Source of the DNA: Arcuatula senhousia
Lineage: Eukaryota; Mollusca; Bivalvia; Mytilida; Mytilidae
Assembly (NCBI GenBank): GCA_963971305.1
Contig: OZ020306.1
Span: 34,307,512-34,371,511 of the forward strand
Direction: 5' to 3'
Length of the DNA: 64,000 nt
Shown: positions 12,750-25,141 of the stretch, piece by piece
How positions within the stretch are numbered: position 1 is the first letter of the stretch
Layout of the letters: each line of letters starts with the position of its first letter
The notes under the pieces: model-generated
What the model was told of the DNA's origin: nothing
Seen by the model: the letters and a program-made list of their open reading frames with translations, nothing else
Database searches by the model: none
Translations under genes and position numbers: made by a program

Positions 12750-14299
12750 TTTAGCTCACGTGACCAAAGGCTATGAGCTCATGTCATCACTTTGTGTCCG
12801 TTATATGTTTTAAATTTGAAAAATCCTCTGAATCCACTGAACCAATTTGACTCAAACGTGACAAGAATGATCACATTTTCAATCGTGGTCATAGTTGCTA
12901 AAAAATTACCATAGGGGTGAATTGTAATTTTTATATAATTTTTCAAAAACTTTTATAAATCAAAAATCTGAAAGTTCTTGTCCTCTTTAGAATTAAAAGC
13001 CCTACAAAAGTTTCACTTTTTCAAAGTTGTCAGATGACGCATTACACAAATAATTGCCCCACCGGTGGGGGTGGGGGTGGGGGTAACTTCTATTATATAT
13101 GTGTGCATTTACATTTCTACCTTTTTAACTTTTTTTAAGTTGTTGCATATTTGAATACTTTTTACAGCTGTTCATATTGGAGAAGAGAAAAAATTTCTGG
13201 GTCGCACATCTGTACCCTAAAATACCTGGAGTATAACACACCCTCCCCCAACGTGAATTGCCATTTAACTGTACGAGACTGCATTTTTATACTTTTGATT
13301 TATACAATAAAAACAATTTAAAATAAAGGAAAGCTTTACATGTTCAGATGTACAGCTAATTTAGCTCTACAGAAATGTTCAATTAGTCAAAGTCGTCAGA
13401 TGACTCCTAAAAACGAGACTGTCAAAATAGTTATTTTGCACGTTGTTCACGGTGCATGTAAAAATAAATATGCCCGCAGATTCTCGAAACATTTCCACTA
13501 CACATTTCATAATAGTTTTTTTTTAGAATTTGTTAACTAGTCCATACTAAGGATAAGTAGAGATAAACTTGCCCTTCCATGTGAGCCCATGCGGATCACG
13601 GGTGGCAAAAGCGCTTATCTTGTCGTAAAATGCTACTAAAGTGTGCTCAGTACCCTGACATTTCCGTCCGACCGTTTTTTTTTTTCGATCGCATCTGGGA
13701 TGTTAGCCCCTGATGATCAAAATAAAAAAAATAAGGAATATGTGCCAGAAAGACACGATCTACATATTGAAATAATTTTGATGAATGTACAAAAGCAAAA
13801 TTTCACTGCGTGTGAAGCGCTTTTCTGGATTAACCTTCATCAGACACACTAGGAGAAGAAAACCGATAGAATATTAGATTTAATAAAACAAAAGCAGAAG
13901 CCAAAAAATATTACAACAATGACCAAACAGACAAATTTATCAATTTTTAAAGAAATACCCAAACGTTGTCAAATTGTGGAAATATGTAAACTGTGTCTGT
14001 TTTCAAATGAATGATTTCAAAATGCAAAAACATCAACGTCTATGTTCATAAAAATGGTTCGTTAAATTCAATTGGTAGGTCTGGATGAGTGGCGCTTATT
14101 GATCAAACAAACAGCATAACACCGTTTAGACCCCAAAATTAGATTTGCTAGAATAAAATAATAACATCTGCTCAAGCAAATAAAAAAAAACCCAAACACT
14201 GGAAGGTCTGTTTCGCAACATTTTAAAAAGATAACCCCCCCCATTACATATTCTACTGTAGTACGATATATCCGACACCGTTTCTACACATACCGATAT
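12750..14299. other. Unassigned DNA with a diverged dispersed repeat
   Basis: 12,755-13,600 begins with tagctcacgtgacc and resembles a bivalve dispersed repeat with gctcac(c/g)tg ends (compare 43,535-44,165). The rest has no supported gene or repeat. A short GGTGGGGGTGGGGGTGGGGG microsatellite lies at 13,063-13,083. Confidence 0.4.
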
Positions 14300-14405
14300 A
14301 TAAAGAAGCAGAGAGCAGAGAGGTAAAACGGGGCATTCGAATGCTAAATGTCTGAATGGGAAAAGACAAAATCAGGGAACACAAATAATTACAGCACGAA
14401 GAGAC
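14300..14405 (-). mobile_element. Penelope-like 3' tail fragment, diverged
   Basis: Minus-strand remnant (agaagcagagagcagagagg ... ggggcattcgaatg ... ctgaatgggaaaagacaaaa) aligning with the last ~100 bp of the retroelement 3' tail. 5'-truncated, no reverse transcriptase part. Confidence 0.55.
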
Positions 14406-14437
14406 ACATCGCATCCCCCCCGAAAAAAAAATTAACA

Positions 14438-14694
14438 TCAATTTAGAAACTTTTTTTACTTGTCATCATGCCGATCGGACTTAACAACACGATATCTCAA
14501 CCTCTAGTTGTACATTACAACCTACAATGTACAATTTCAGCCTTGTCATTGGTTTATTAAACTTTACTTCTTTCTATCTAAGCTTTACATTTTGTAATTT
14601 GTAAAAGGCATTTTATTAACGAGCATATCGTCATGAAGATTCGACATAACATCTTTATATCTGAATTCAACATTACGCTCTCTTGACTCAACAT
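14438..14694 (-). repeat. Inverted arm S', piece 1
   Basis: Complement of 10,950-11,207 with a few percent difference. It ends exactly at the ACTCAACAT duplication (14,686-14,694) where the 10.1-kb foldback element is inserted. Confidence 0.9.
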
Positions 14695-15083
14695 GGCTAT
14701 TGGTACTTTGCGGAACGGAACGGAACGAAACGGAACGGAACGGAACAAGACATGGGGATCCATAAGGGGAAAATTTTTATTAATATATTTTTTTTAACTA
14801 TGACAAGGACTTGCTTCTAAACTAGTCCTTGTGTATGAATTTCACATTTTTGTATCATAAATTAAAAGTTTTATAAATCATCCCTACTTTAATAGTCTGT
14901 TCAGATATTTAAAGCTATATTTTAACATGGCCTTAAATAATTAGTAAACTAGTAAGTTGTCAACGCATAATGAAAGTCATTGCTGTCTCTCAGCCATTTT
15001 TTACTTAAATAAGACATATGTACATGAAGATAAATTTGAGAATACAATCTTGTTCCGTTTCGTTCCGTTAAATACCATTACCC
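14695..15083 (+). repeat. Outer unit A of the foldback element (left terminus)
   Basis: Starts GGCTATTGGTACTTTGCGG followed by a GGAAC/GAAAC repeat block, and ends TACCATTACCC. Its interior (14,750-15,045) is unrelated to unit B, but both ends match the ends of unit B, so A and B look like two internal variants with the same termini. An exact-length inverted counterpart is at 24,444-24,832. Confidence 0.9.
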
Positions 15084-16810
15084 GGGGGCTAATGGTACTT
15101 TGCGGAACGGAACGGAACAAAAATTTTTTCTTCCAAATTTCATTTTCGCACAAAGTTTCCACCATCGTGATAAGAAATAGACATATGAAACACTTGAAAT
15201 GTAAAGAAAATACAACAAGTTGTCCGCAATTATTTATTATACCTACCTTCTGAGAAGATGAACCTATTCAGGCTAGAACTAAAAGGAGTGCGTTTAGATC
15301 TAGGTATAGTATTGGGTTATCTTAGAAATAGATGATAGAGACTCTGATATGCTACTAATGACGAAAATCGAAAAAAAAATCTTGTTCCGTTTCGTTCCGT
15401 TAAATACCATTACCCGGGGGCTAATGGTACTTTGCGGAACGGAACGGAACAAAAATTTTTTCTTCCAAATTTCATTTTCGCACAAAGTTTCCACCATCGT
15501 GATAAGAAATAGACATATGAAACACTTGAAATGTAAAGAAAATACAACAAGTTGTCCGCAATTATTTATTATACCTACCTTCTGAGAAGATGAACCTATT
15601 CAGGCTAGAACTAAAAGGAGTGCGTTTAGATCTAGGTATAGTATTGGGTTATCTTAGAAATAGATGATAGAGACTCTGATATGCTACTAATGACGAAAAT
15701 CGAAAAAAAAATCTTGTTCCGTTTCGTTCCGTTAAATACCATTACCCGGGGGCTAATGGTACTTTGCGGAACGGAACGGAACAAAAATTTTTTCTTCCAA
15801 ATTTCATTTTCGCACAAAGTTTCCACCATCGTGATAAGAAATAGACATATGAAACACTTGAAATGTAAAGAAAATACAACAAGTTGTCCGCAATTATTTA
15901 TTATACCTACCTTCTGAGAAGATGAACCTATTCAGGCTAGAACTAAAAGGAGTGCGTTTAGATCTAGGTATAGTATTGGGTTATCTTAGAAATAGATGAT
16001 AGAGACTCTGATATGCTACTAATGACGAAAATCGAAAAAAAAATCTTGTTCCGTTTCGTTCCGTTAAATACCATTACCCGGGGGCTAATGGTACTTTGCG
16101 GAACGGAACGGAACAAAAATTTTTTCTTCCAAATTTCATTTTCGCACAAAGTTTCCACCATCGTGATAAGAAATAGACATATGAAACACTTGAAATGTAA
16201 AGAAAATACAACAAGTTGTCCGCAATTATTTATTATACCTACCTTCTGAGAAGATGAACCTATTCAGGCTAGAACTAAAAGGAGTGCGTTTAGATCTAGG
16301 TATAGTATTGGGTTATCTTAGAAATAGATGATAGAGACTCTGATATGCTACTAATGACGAAAATCGAAAAAAAAATCTTGTTCCGTTTCGTTCCGTTAAA
16401 TACCATTACCCGGGGGCTAATGGTACTTTGCGGAACGGAACGGAACAAAAATTTTTTCTTCCAAATTTCATTTTCGCACAAAGTTTCCACCATCGTGATA
16501 AGAAATAGACATATGAAACACTTGAAATGTAAAGAAAATACAACAAGTTGTCCGCAATTATTTATTATACCTACCTTCTGAGAAGATGAACCTATTCAGG
16601 CTAGAACTAAAAGGAGTGCGTTTAGATCTAGGTATAGTATTGGGTTATCTTAGAAATAGATGATAGAGACTCTGATATGCTACTAATGACGAAAATCGAA
16701 AAAAAAATCTTGTTCCGTTTCGTTCCGTTAAATACCATTACCCGGGGGCTAATGGTACTTTGCGGAACGGAACGGAACAAAACTTTTTTCTTCCAAATTT
16801 CATTTTCGCA
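15084..16810 (+). repeat. Left array: 5 full 332-bp B units plus a 67-bp partial
   Basis: Units at 15,084-15,415, 15,416-15,747, 15,748-16,079, 16,080-16,411 and 16,412-16,743, then a partial to 16,810. Each starts GGGGGCTAATGGTACTTTG and ends TACCATTACCC. These unit ends are imperfect inverted repeats of each other (~35 bases, rich in GGAAC/GTTCC), so every head-to-tail junction is itself a palindrome centred on CCCGGGGG. Units are essentially identical. The final partial has AAACTTTTTTC where the others have AAATTTTTTC. Confidence 0.95.
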
Positions 16811-19800
16811 AAGTACCATTAGCCCCCGGGTAATGGTATTTAACGGAACGAAACGGAACAAGATTTTTTTTTCGATTTTCGTCATTAGTAGCATATCAGA
16901 GTCTCTATCATCTATTTCTAAGATAACCCAATACTATACCTAGATCTAAACGCACTCCTTTTAGTTCTAGCCTGAATAGGTTCATCTTCTCAGAAGGTAG
17001 GTAAATAATTGCGGACAACTTGTTGTATTTTCTTTACATTTCAAGTGTTTCATATGTCTATTTCTTATCACGATGGTGGAAACTTTGTGCGAAAATGAAA
17101 TTTGGAAGAAAAAATTTTTGTTCCGTTCCGTTCCGCAAAGTACCATTAGCCCCCGGGTAATGGTATTTAACGGAACGAAACGGAACAAGATTTTTTTTTC
17201 GATTTTCGTCATTAGTAGCATATCAGAGTCTCTATCATCTATTTCTAAGATAACCCAATACTATACCTAGATCTAAACGCACTCCTTTTAGTTCTAGCCT
17301 GAATAGGTTCATCTTCTCAGAAGGTAGGTAAATAATTGCGGACAACTTGTTGTATTTTCTTTACATTTCAAGTGTTTCATATGTCTATTTCTTATCACGA
17401 TGGTGGAAACTTTGTGCGAAAATGAAATTTGGAAGAAAAAATTTTTGTTCCGTTCCGTTCCGCAAAGTACCATTAGCCCCCGGGTAATGGTATTTAACGG
17501 AACGAAACGGAACAAGATTTTTTTTTCGATTTTCGTCATTAGTAGCATATCAGAGTCTCTATCATCTATTTCTAAGATAACCCAATACTATACCTAGATC
17601 TAAACGCACTCCTTTTAGTTCTAGCCTGAATAGGTTCATCTTCTCAGAAGGTAGGTATAATAAATAATTGCGGACAACTTGTTGTATTTTCTTTACATTT
17701 CAAGTGTTTCATATGTCTATTTCTTATCACGATGGTGGAAACTTTGTGCGAAAATGAAATTTGGAAGAAAAAATTTTTGTTCCGTTCCGTTCCGCAAAGT
17801 ACCATTAGCCCCCGGGTAATGGTATTTAACGGAACGAAACGGAACAAGATTTTTTTTTCGATTTTCGTCATTAGTAGCATATCAGAGTCTCTATCATCTA
17901 TTTCTAAGATAACCCAATACTATACCTAGATCTAAACGCACTCCTTTTAGTTCTAGCCTGAATAGGTTCATCTTCTCAGAAGGTAGGTAAATAATTGCGG
18001 ACAACTTGTTGTATTTTCTTTACATTTCAAGTGTTTCATATGTCTATTTCTTATCACGATGGTGGAAACTTTGTGCGAAAATGAAATTTGGAAGAAAAAA
18101 TTTTTGTTCCGTTCCGTTCCGCAAAGTACCATTAGCCCCCGGGTAATGGTATTTAACGGAACGAAACGGAACAAGATTTTTTTTTCGATTTTCGTCATTA
18201 GTAGCATATCAGAGTCTCTATCATCTATTTCTAAGATAACCCAATACTATACCTAGATCTAAACGCACTCCTTTTAGTTCTAGCCTGAATAGGTTCATCT
18301 TCTCAGAAGGTAGGTATAATAAATAATTGCGGACAACTTGTTGTATTTTCTTTACATTTCAAGTGTTTCATATGTCTATTTCTTATCACGATGGTGGAAA
18401 CTTTGTGCGAAAATGAAATTTGGAAGAAAAAATTTTTGTTCCGTTCCGTTCCGCAAAGTACCATTAGCCCCCGGGTAATGGTATTTAACGGAACGAAACG
18501 GAACAAGATTTTTTTTTCGATTTTCGTCATTAGTAGCATATCAGAGTCTCTATCATCTATTTCTAAGATAACCCAATACTATACCTAGATCTAAACGCAC
18601 TCCTTTTAGTTCTAGCCTGAATAGGTTCATCTTCTCAGAAGGTAGGTATAATAAATAATTGCGGACAACTTGTTGTATTTTCTTTACATTTCAAGTGTTT
18701 CATATGTCTATTTCTTATCACGATGGTGGAAACTTTGTGCGAAAATGAAATTTGGAAGAAAAAATTTTTGTTCCGTTCCGTTCCGCAAAGTACCATTAGC
18801 CCCCGGGTAATGGTATTTAACGGAACGAAACGGAACAAGATTTTTTTTTCGATTTTCGTCATTAGTAGCATATCAGAGTCTCTATCATCTATTTCTAAGA
18901 TAACCCAATACTATACCTAGATCTAAACGCACTCCTTTTAGTTCTAGCCTGAATAGGTTCATCTTCTCAGAAGGTAGGTATAATAAATAATTGCGGACAA
19001 CTTGTTGTATTTTCTTTACATTTCAAGTGTTTCATATGTCTATTTCTTATCACGATGGTGGAAACTTTGTGCGAAAATGAAATTTGGAAGAAAAAATTTT
19101 TGTTCCGTTCCGTTCCGCAAAGTACCATTAGCCCCCGGGTAATGGTATTTAACGGAACGAAACGGAACAAGATTTTTTTTTCGATTTTCGTCATTAGTAG
19201 CATATCAGAGTCTCTATCATCTATTTCTAAGATAACCCAATACTATACCTAGATCTAAACGCACTCCTTTTAGTTCTAGCCTGAATAGGTTCATCTTCTC
19301 AGAAGGTAGGTATAATAAATAATTGCGGACAACTTGTTGTATTTTCTTTACATTTCAAGTGTTTCATATGTCTATTTCTTATCACGATGGTGGAAACTTT
19401 GTGCGAAAATGAAATTTGGAAGAAAAAATTTTTGTTCCGTTCCGTTCCGCAAAGTACCATTAGCCCCCGGGTAATGGTATTTAACGGAACGAAACGGAAC
19501 AAGATTTTTTTTTCGATTTTCGTCATTAGTAGCATATCAGAGTCTCTATCATCTATTTCTAAGATAACCCAATACTATACCTACATCTAAACGCACTCCT
19601 TTTAGTTCTAGCCTGAATAGGTTCATCTTCTCAGAAGGTAGGTATAATAAATAATTGCGGACAACTTGTTGTATTTTCTTTACATTTCAAGTGTTTCATA
19701 TGTCTATTTCTTATCACGATGGTGGAAACTTTGTGCGAAAATGAAATTTGGAAGAAAAAATTTTTGTTCCGTTCCGTTCCGCAAAGTACCATTAGCCCCC

Positions 19801-22800
19801 GGGTAATGGTATTTAACGGAACGAAACGGAACAAGATTTTTTTTTCGATTTTCGTCATTAGTAGCATATCAGAGTCTCTATCATCTATTTCTAAGATAAC
19901 CCAATACTATACCTACATCTAAACGCACTCCTTTTAGTTCTAGCCTGAATAGGTTCATCTTCTCAGAAGGTAGGTATAACAAATAATTGCGGACAACTTG
20001 TTGTATTTTCTTTACATTTCAAGTGTTTCATATGTCTATTTCTTATCACGATGGTGGAAACTTTGTGCGAAAATGAAATTTGGAAGAAAAAATTTTTGTT
20101 CCGTTCCGTTCCGCAAAGTACCATTAGCCCCCGGGTAATGGTATTTAACGGAACGAAACGGAACAAGATTTTTTTTTCGATTTTCGTCATTAGTAGCATA
20201 TCAGAGTCTCTATCATCTATTTCTAAGATAACCCAATACTATACCTACATCTAAACGCACTCCTTTTAGTTCTAGCCTGAATAGGTTCATCTTCTCAGAA
20301 GGTAGGTATAACAAATAATTGCGGACAACTTGTTGTATTTTCTTTACATTTCAAGTGTTTCATATGTCTATTTCTTATCACGATGGTGGAAACTTTGTGC
20401 GAAAATGAAATTTGGAAGAAAAAATTTTTGTTCCGTTCCGTTCCGCAAAGTACCATTAGCCCCCGGGTAATGGTATTTAACGGAACGAAACGGAACAAGA
20501 TTTTTTTTTCGATTTTCGTCATTAGTAGCATATCAGAGTCTCTATCATCTATTTCTAAGATAACCCAATACTATACCTAGATCTAAACGCACTCCTTTTA
20601 GTTCTAGCCTGAATAGGTTCATCTTCTCAGAAGGTAGGTATAATAAATAATTGCGGACAACTTGTTGTATTTTCTTTACATTTCAAGTGTTTCATATGTC
20701 TATTTCTTATCACGATGGTGGAAACTTTGTGCGAAAATGAAATTTGGAAGAAAAAATTTTTGTTCCGTTCCGTTCCGCAAAGTACCATTAGCCCCCGGGT
20801 AATGGTATTTAACGGAACGAAACGGAACAAGATTTTTTTTTCGATTTTCGTCATTAGTAGCATATCAGAGTCTCTATCATCTATTTCTAAGATAACCCAA
20901 TACTATACCTAGATCTAAACGCACTCCTTTTAGTTCTAGCCTGAATAGGTTCATCTTCTCAGAAGGTAGGTATAATAAATAATTGCGGACAACTTGTTGT
21001 ATTTTCTTTACATTTCAAGTGTTTCATATGTCTATTTCTTATCACGATGGTGGAAACTTTGTGCGAAAATGAAATTTGGAAGAAAAAATTTTTGTTCCGT
21101 TCCGTTCCGCAAAGTACCATTAGCCCCCGGGTAATGGTATTTAACGGAACGAAACGGAACAAGATTTTTTTTTCGATTTTCGTCATTAGTAGCATATCAG
21201 AGTCTCTATCATCTATTTCTAAGATAACCCAATACTATACCTAGATCTAAACGCACTCCTTTTAGTTCTAGCCTGAATAGGTTCATCTTCTCAGAAGGTA
21301 GGTATAATAAATAATTGCGGACAACTTGTTGTATTTTCTTTACATTTCAAGTGTTTCATATGTCTATTTCTTATCACGATGGTGGAAACTTTGTGCGAAA
21401 ATGAAATTTGGAAGAAAAAATTTTTGTTCCGTTCCGTTCCGCAAAGTACCATTAGCCCCCGGGTAATGGTATTTAACGGAACGAAACGGAACAAGATTTT
21501 TTTTTCGATTTTCGTCATTAGTAGCATATCAGAGTCTCTATCATCTATTTCTAAGATAACCCAATACTATACCTAGATCTAAACGCACTCCTTTTAGTTC
21601 TAGCCTGAATAGGTTCATCTTCTCAGAAGGTAGGTAAATAATTGCGGACAACTTGTTGTATTTTCTTTACATTTCAAGTGTTTCATATGTCTATTTCTTA
21701 TCACGATGGTGGAAACTTTGTGCGAAAATGAAATTTGGAAGAAAAAATTTTTGTTCCGTTCCGTTCCGCAAAGTACCATTAGCCCCCGGGTAATGGTATT
21801 TAACGGAACGAAACGGAACAAGATTTTTTTTTCGATTTTCGTCATTAGTAGCATATCAGAGTCTCTATCATCTATTTCTAAGATAACCCAATACTATACC
21901 TAGATCTAAACGCACTCCTTTTAGTTCTAGCCTGAATAGGTTCATCTTCTCAGAAGGTAGGTATAATAAATAATTGCGGACAACTTGTTGTATTTTCTTT
22001 ACATTTCAAGTGTTTCATATGTCTATTTCTTATCACGATGGTGGAAACTTTGTGCGAAAATGAAATTTGGAAGAAAAAATTTTTGTTCCGTTCCGTTCCG
22101 CAAAGTACCATTAGCCCCCGGGTAATGGTATTTAACGGAACGAAACGGAACAAGATTTTTTTTTCGATTTTCGTCATTAGTAGCATATCAGAGTCTCTAT
22201 CATCTATTTCTAAGATAACCCAATACTATACCTAGATCTAAACGCACTCCTTTTAGTTCTAGCCTGAATAGGTTCATCTTCTCAGAAGGTAGGTATAATA
22301 AATAATTGCGGACAACTTGTTGTATTTTCTTTACATTTCAAGTGTTTCATATGTCTATTTCTTATCACGATGGTGGAAACTTTGTGCGAAAATGAAATTT
22401 GGAAGAAAAAATTTTTGTTCCGTTCCGTTCCGCAAAGTACCATTAGCCCCCGGGTAATGGTATTTAACGGAACGAAACGGAACAAGATTTTTTTTTCGAT
22501 TTTCGTCATTAGTAGCATATCAGAGTCTCTATCATCTATTTCTAAGATAACCCAATACTATACCTAGATCTAAACGCACTCCTTTTAGTTCTAGCCTGAA
22601 TAGGTTCATCTTCTCAGAAGGTAGGTATAATAAATAATTGCGGACAACTTGTTGTATTTTCTTTACATTTCAAGTGTTTCATATGTCTATTTCTTATCAC
22701 GATGGTGGAAACTTTGTGCGAAAATGAAATTTGGAAGAAAAAATTTTTGTTCCGTTCCGTTCCGCAAAGTACCATTAGCCCCCGGGTAATGGTATTTAAC

Positions 22801-24443
22801 GGAACGAAACGGAACAAGATTTTTTTTTCGATTTTCGTCATTAGTAGCATATCAGAGTCTCTATCATCTATTTCTAAGATAACCCAATACTATACCTAGA
22901 TCTAAACGCACTCCTTTTAGTTCTAGCCTGAATAGGTTCATCTTCTCAGAAGGTAGGTATAATAAATAATTGCGGACAACTTGTTGTATTTTCTTTACAT
23001 TTCAAGTGTTTCATATGTCTATTTCTTATCACGATGGTGGAAACTTTGTGCGAAAATGAAATTTGGAAGAAAAAATTTTTGTTCCGTTCCGTTCCGCAAA
23101 GTACCATTAGCCCCCGGGTAATGGTATTTAACGGAACGAAACGGAACAAGATTTTTTTTTCGATTTTCGTCATTAGTAGCATATCAGAGTCTCTATCATC
23201 TATTTCTAAGATAACCCAATACTATACCTAGATCTAAACGCACTCCTTTTAGTTCTAGCCTGAATAGGTTCATCTTCTCAGAAGGTAGGTATAATAAATA
23301 ATTGCGGACAACTTGTTGTATTTTCTTTACATTTCAAGTGTTTCATATGTCTATTTCTTATCACGATGGTGGAAACTTTGTGCGAAAATGAAATTTGGAA
23401 GAAAAAATTTTTGTTCCGTTCCGTTCCGCAAAGTACCATTAGCCCCCGGGTAATGGTATTTAACGGAACGAAACGGAACAAGATTTTTTTTTCGATTTTC
23501 GTCATTAGTAGCATATCAGAGTCTCTATCATCTATTTCTAAGATAACCCAATACTATACCTAGATCTAAACGCACTCCTTTTAGTTCTAGCCTGAATAGG
23601 TTCATCTTCTCAGAAGGTAGGTATAATAAATAATTGCGGACAACTTGTTGTATTTTCTTTACATTTCAAGTGTTTCATATGTCTATTTCTTATCACGATG
23701 GTGGAAACTTTGTGCGAAAATGAAATTTGGAAGAAAAAATTTTTGTTCCGTTCCGTTCCGCAAAGTACCATTAGCCCCCGGGTAATGGTATTTAACGGAA
23801 CGAAACGGAACAAGATTTTTTTTTCGATTTTCGTCATTAGTAGCATATCAGAGTCTCTATCATCTATTTCTAAGATAACCCAATACTATACCTAGATCTA
23901 AACGCACTCCTTTTAGTTCTATCCTGAATAGGTTCATCTTCTCAGAAGGTAGGTATAATAAATAATTGCGGACGACTTGTTGTATTTTCTTTACATTTCA
24001 AGTGTTTCATATGTCTATTTCTTATCACGATGGTGGAAACTTTGTGCGAAAATGAAATTTGGAAGAAAAAATTTTTGTTCCGTTCCGTTCCGCAAAGTAC
24101 CATTAGCCCCCGGGTAATGGTATTTAACGGAACGAAACGGAACAAGATTTTTTTTTCGATTTTCGTCATTAGTAGCATATCAGAGTCTCTATCATCTATT
24201 TCTAAGATAACCCAATACTATACCTAGATCTAAACGCACTCCTTTTAGTTCTAGCCTGAATAGGTTCATCTTCTCAGAAGGTAGGTATAATAAATAATTG
24301 CGGACAACTTGTTGTATTTTCTTTACATTTCAAGTGTTTCATATGTCTATTTCTTATCACGATGGTGGAAACTTTGTGCGAAAATGAAATTTGGAAGAAA
24401 AAATTTTTGTTCCGTTCCGTTCCGCAAAGTACCATTAGCCCCC
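16811..24443 (-). repeat. Right array: 23 full B units in inverted orientation
   Basis: Full units run from 16,828 to 24,443 after a 17-bp partial. Nineteen are 332 bp. Four are 327 bp through loss of five bases in the tataataaataa run (near 17,005, 17,332, 17,991 and 21,638). Other variants are sparse: CTACATCT for CTAGATCT in three neighbouring units (~19,583, 19,915, 20,247), tataacaaat in two neighbours (~19,979, 20,311), and single changes at ~23,922 and ~23,973. Clustering of shared variants in adjacent units points to local duplication of unit blocks. Confidence 0.95.
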
Positions 24444-24832
24444 GGGTAATGGTATTTAACGGAACGAAACGGAACAAGATTGTATTCTCAAATTTATCTT
24501 CATGTACATATGTCTTATTTAAGTAAAAAATGGCTGAGAGACAGCAATGACTTTCATTATGCGTTGACAACTTACTAGTTTACTAATTATTTAAGGCCAT
24601 GTTAAAATATAGCTTTAAATATCTGAACAGACTATTAAAGTAGGGATGATTTATAAAACTTTTAATTTATGATACAAAAATGTGAAATTCATACACAAGG
24701 ACTAGTTTAGAAGCAAGTCCTTGTCATAGTTAAAAAAAATATATTAATAAAAATTTTCCCCTTATGGATCCCCATGTCTTGTTCCGTTCCGTTCCGTTTC
24801 GTTCCGTTCCGTTCCGCAAAGTACCAATAGCC
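24444..24832 (-). repeat. Outer unit A' of the foldback element (right terminus)
   Basis: Inverted copy of 14,695-15,083 with the same length (389 bp) and no differences noticed by eye. Followed immediately by the ACTCAACAT duplication. Confidence 0.9.
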
Positions 24833-25141
24833 ACTCAACATCACGATATCTTAACATCACTTTTTGTTGTTTAACATTACAATCTACTTTCACAACCGTA
24901 CGATCAGTCTGTTTAACTCTTCTTTTTCCCGTTTAAGCTTTAAATTTTGTAATTTGTAAAAGGCGTTTTATCAAATGAGCATGTCGTCAGGTAGAGTTTG
25001 CATTACATCTTTGTATCAGAACTCATCATCACAACATTTGGATTTAACTTCTTGCTGTCTTGACACAACAAAGCGCTTTTAAACTTCCCATTCTGTGGTT
25101 TTACTATACAATCTTATTTTTTCAACCATGCCATAAGTTTA
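24833..25141 (-). repeat. Inverted arm S', piece 2
   Basis: Begins with the right ACTCAACAT duplication and continues as the complement of 10,625-10,960. Ends at GTTTA, where a TA-flanked insertion interrupts it. Confidence 0.9.

Larger units (their letters stand above)
14695..24832. mobile_element. Giant foldback (inverted-array) transposon-like element, 10,138 bp
   Basis: The element is bounded by a perfect 9-bp duplication, ACTCAACAT, at 14,686-14,694 and 24,833-24,841. Removing it and one duplicate regenerates a sequence whose complement is present intact at 10,929-10,960, so the empty site is in the same window. Both ends begin GGCTATTGGTACTTTGCGG. Structure: outer unit A (389 bp), five B units of 332 bp plus a 67-bp partial, an inversion point at ~16,810, a 17-bp partial, 23 B units in the opposite orientation, and outer unit A' (389 bp). 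No coding sequence; frames on both strands repeat with the array and match no protein family. The 9-bp duplication plus long repeat-built inverted ends resemble Drosophila FB elements, or non-autonomous Mutator-type elements. Assignment to a superfamily is inference. Confidence 0.9.

Noticed and set aside
15084..24443. Ordinary satellite DNA
   Set aside because: The array is bounded by matching outer units and a perfect 9-bp target duplication, with a documented empty site, so it is better described as a mobile foldback element. An assembly artefact in the exact unit count cannot be excluded.
14957..24570. Dozens of 65-98-codon open frames on both strands, repeating every 332 bp
   Set aside because: They are by-products of the B-unit array: the same frame recurs in each copy, is open on both strands, crosses the inverted ends, and resembles no protein. 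Identity between copies reflects array homogenisation, not coding constraint.
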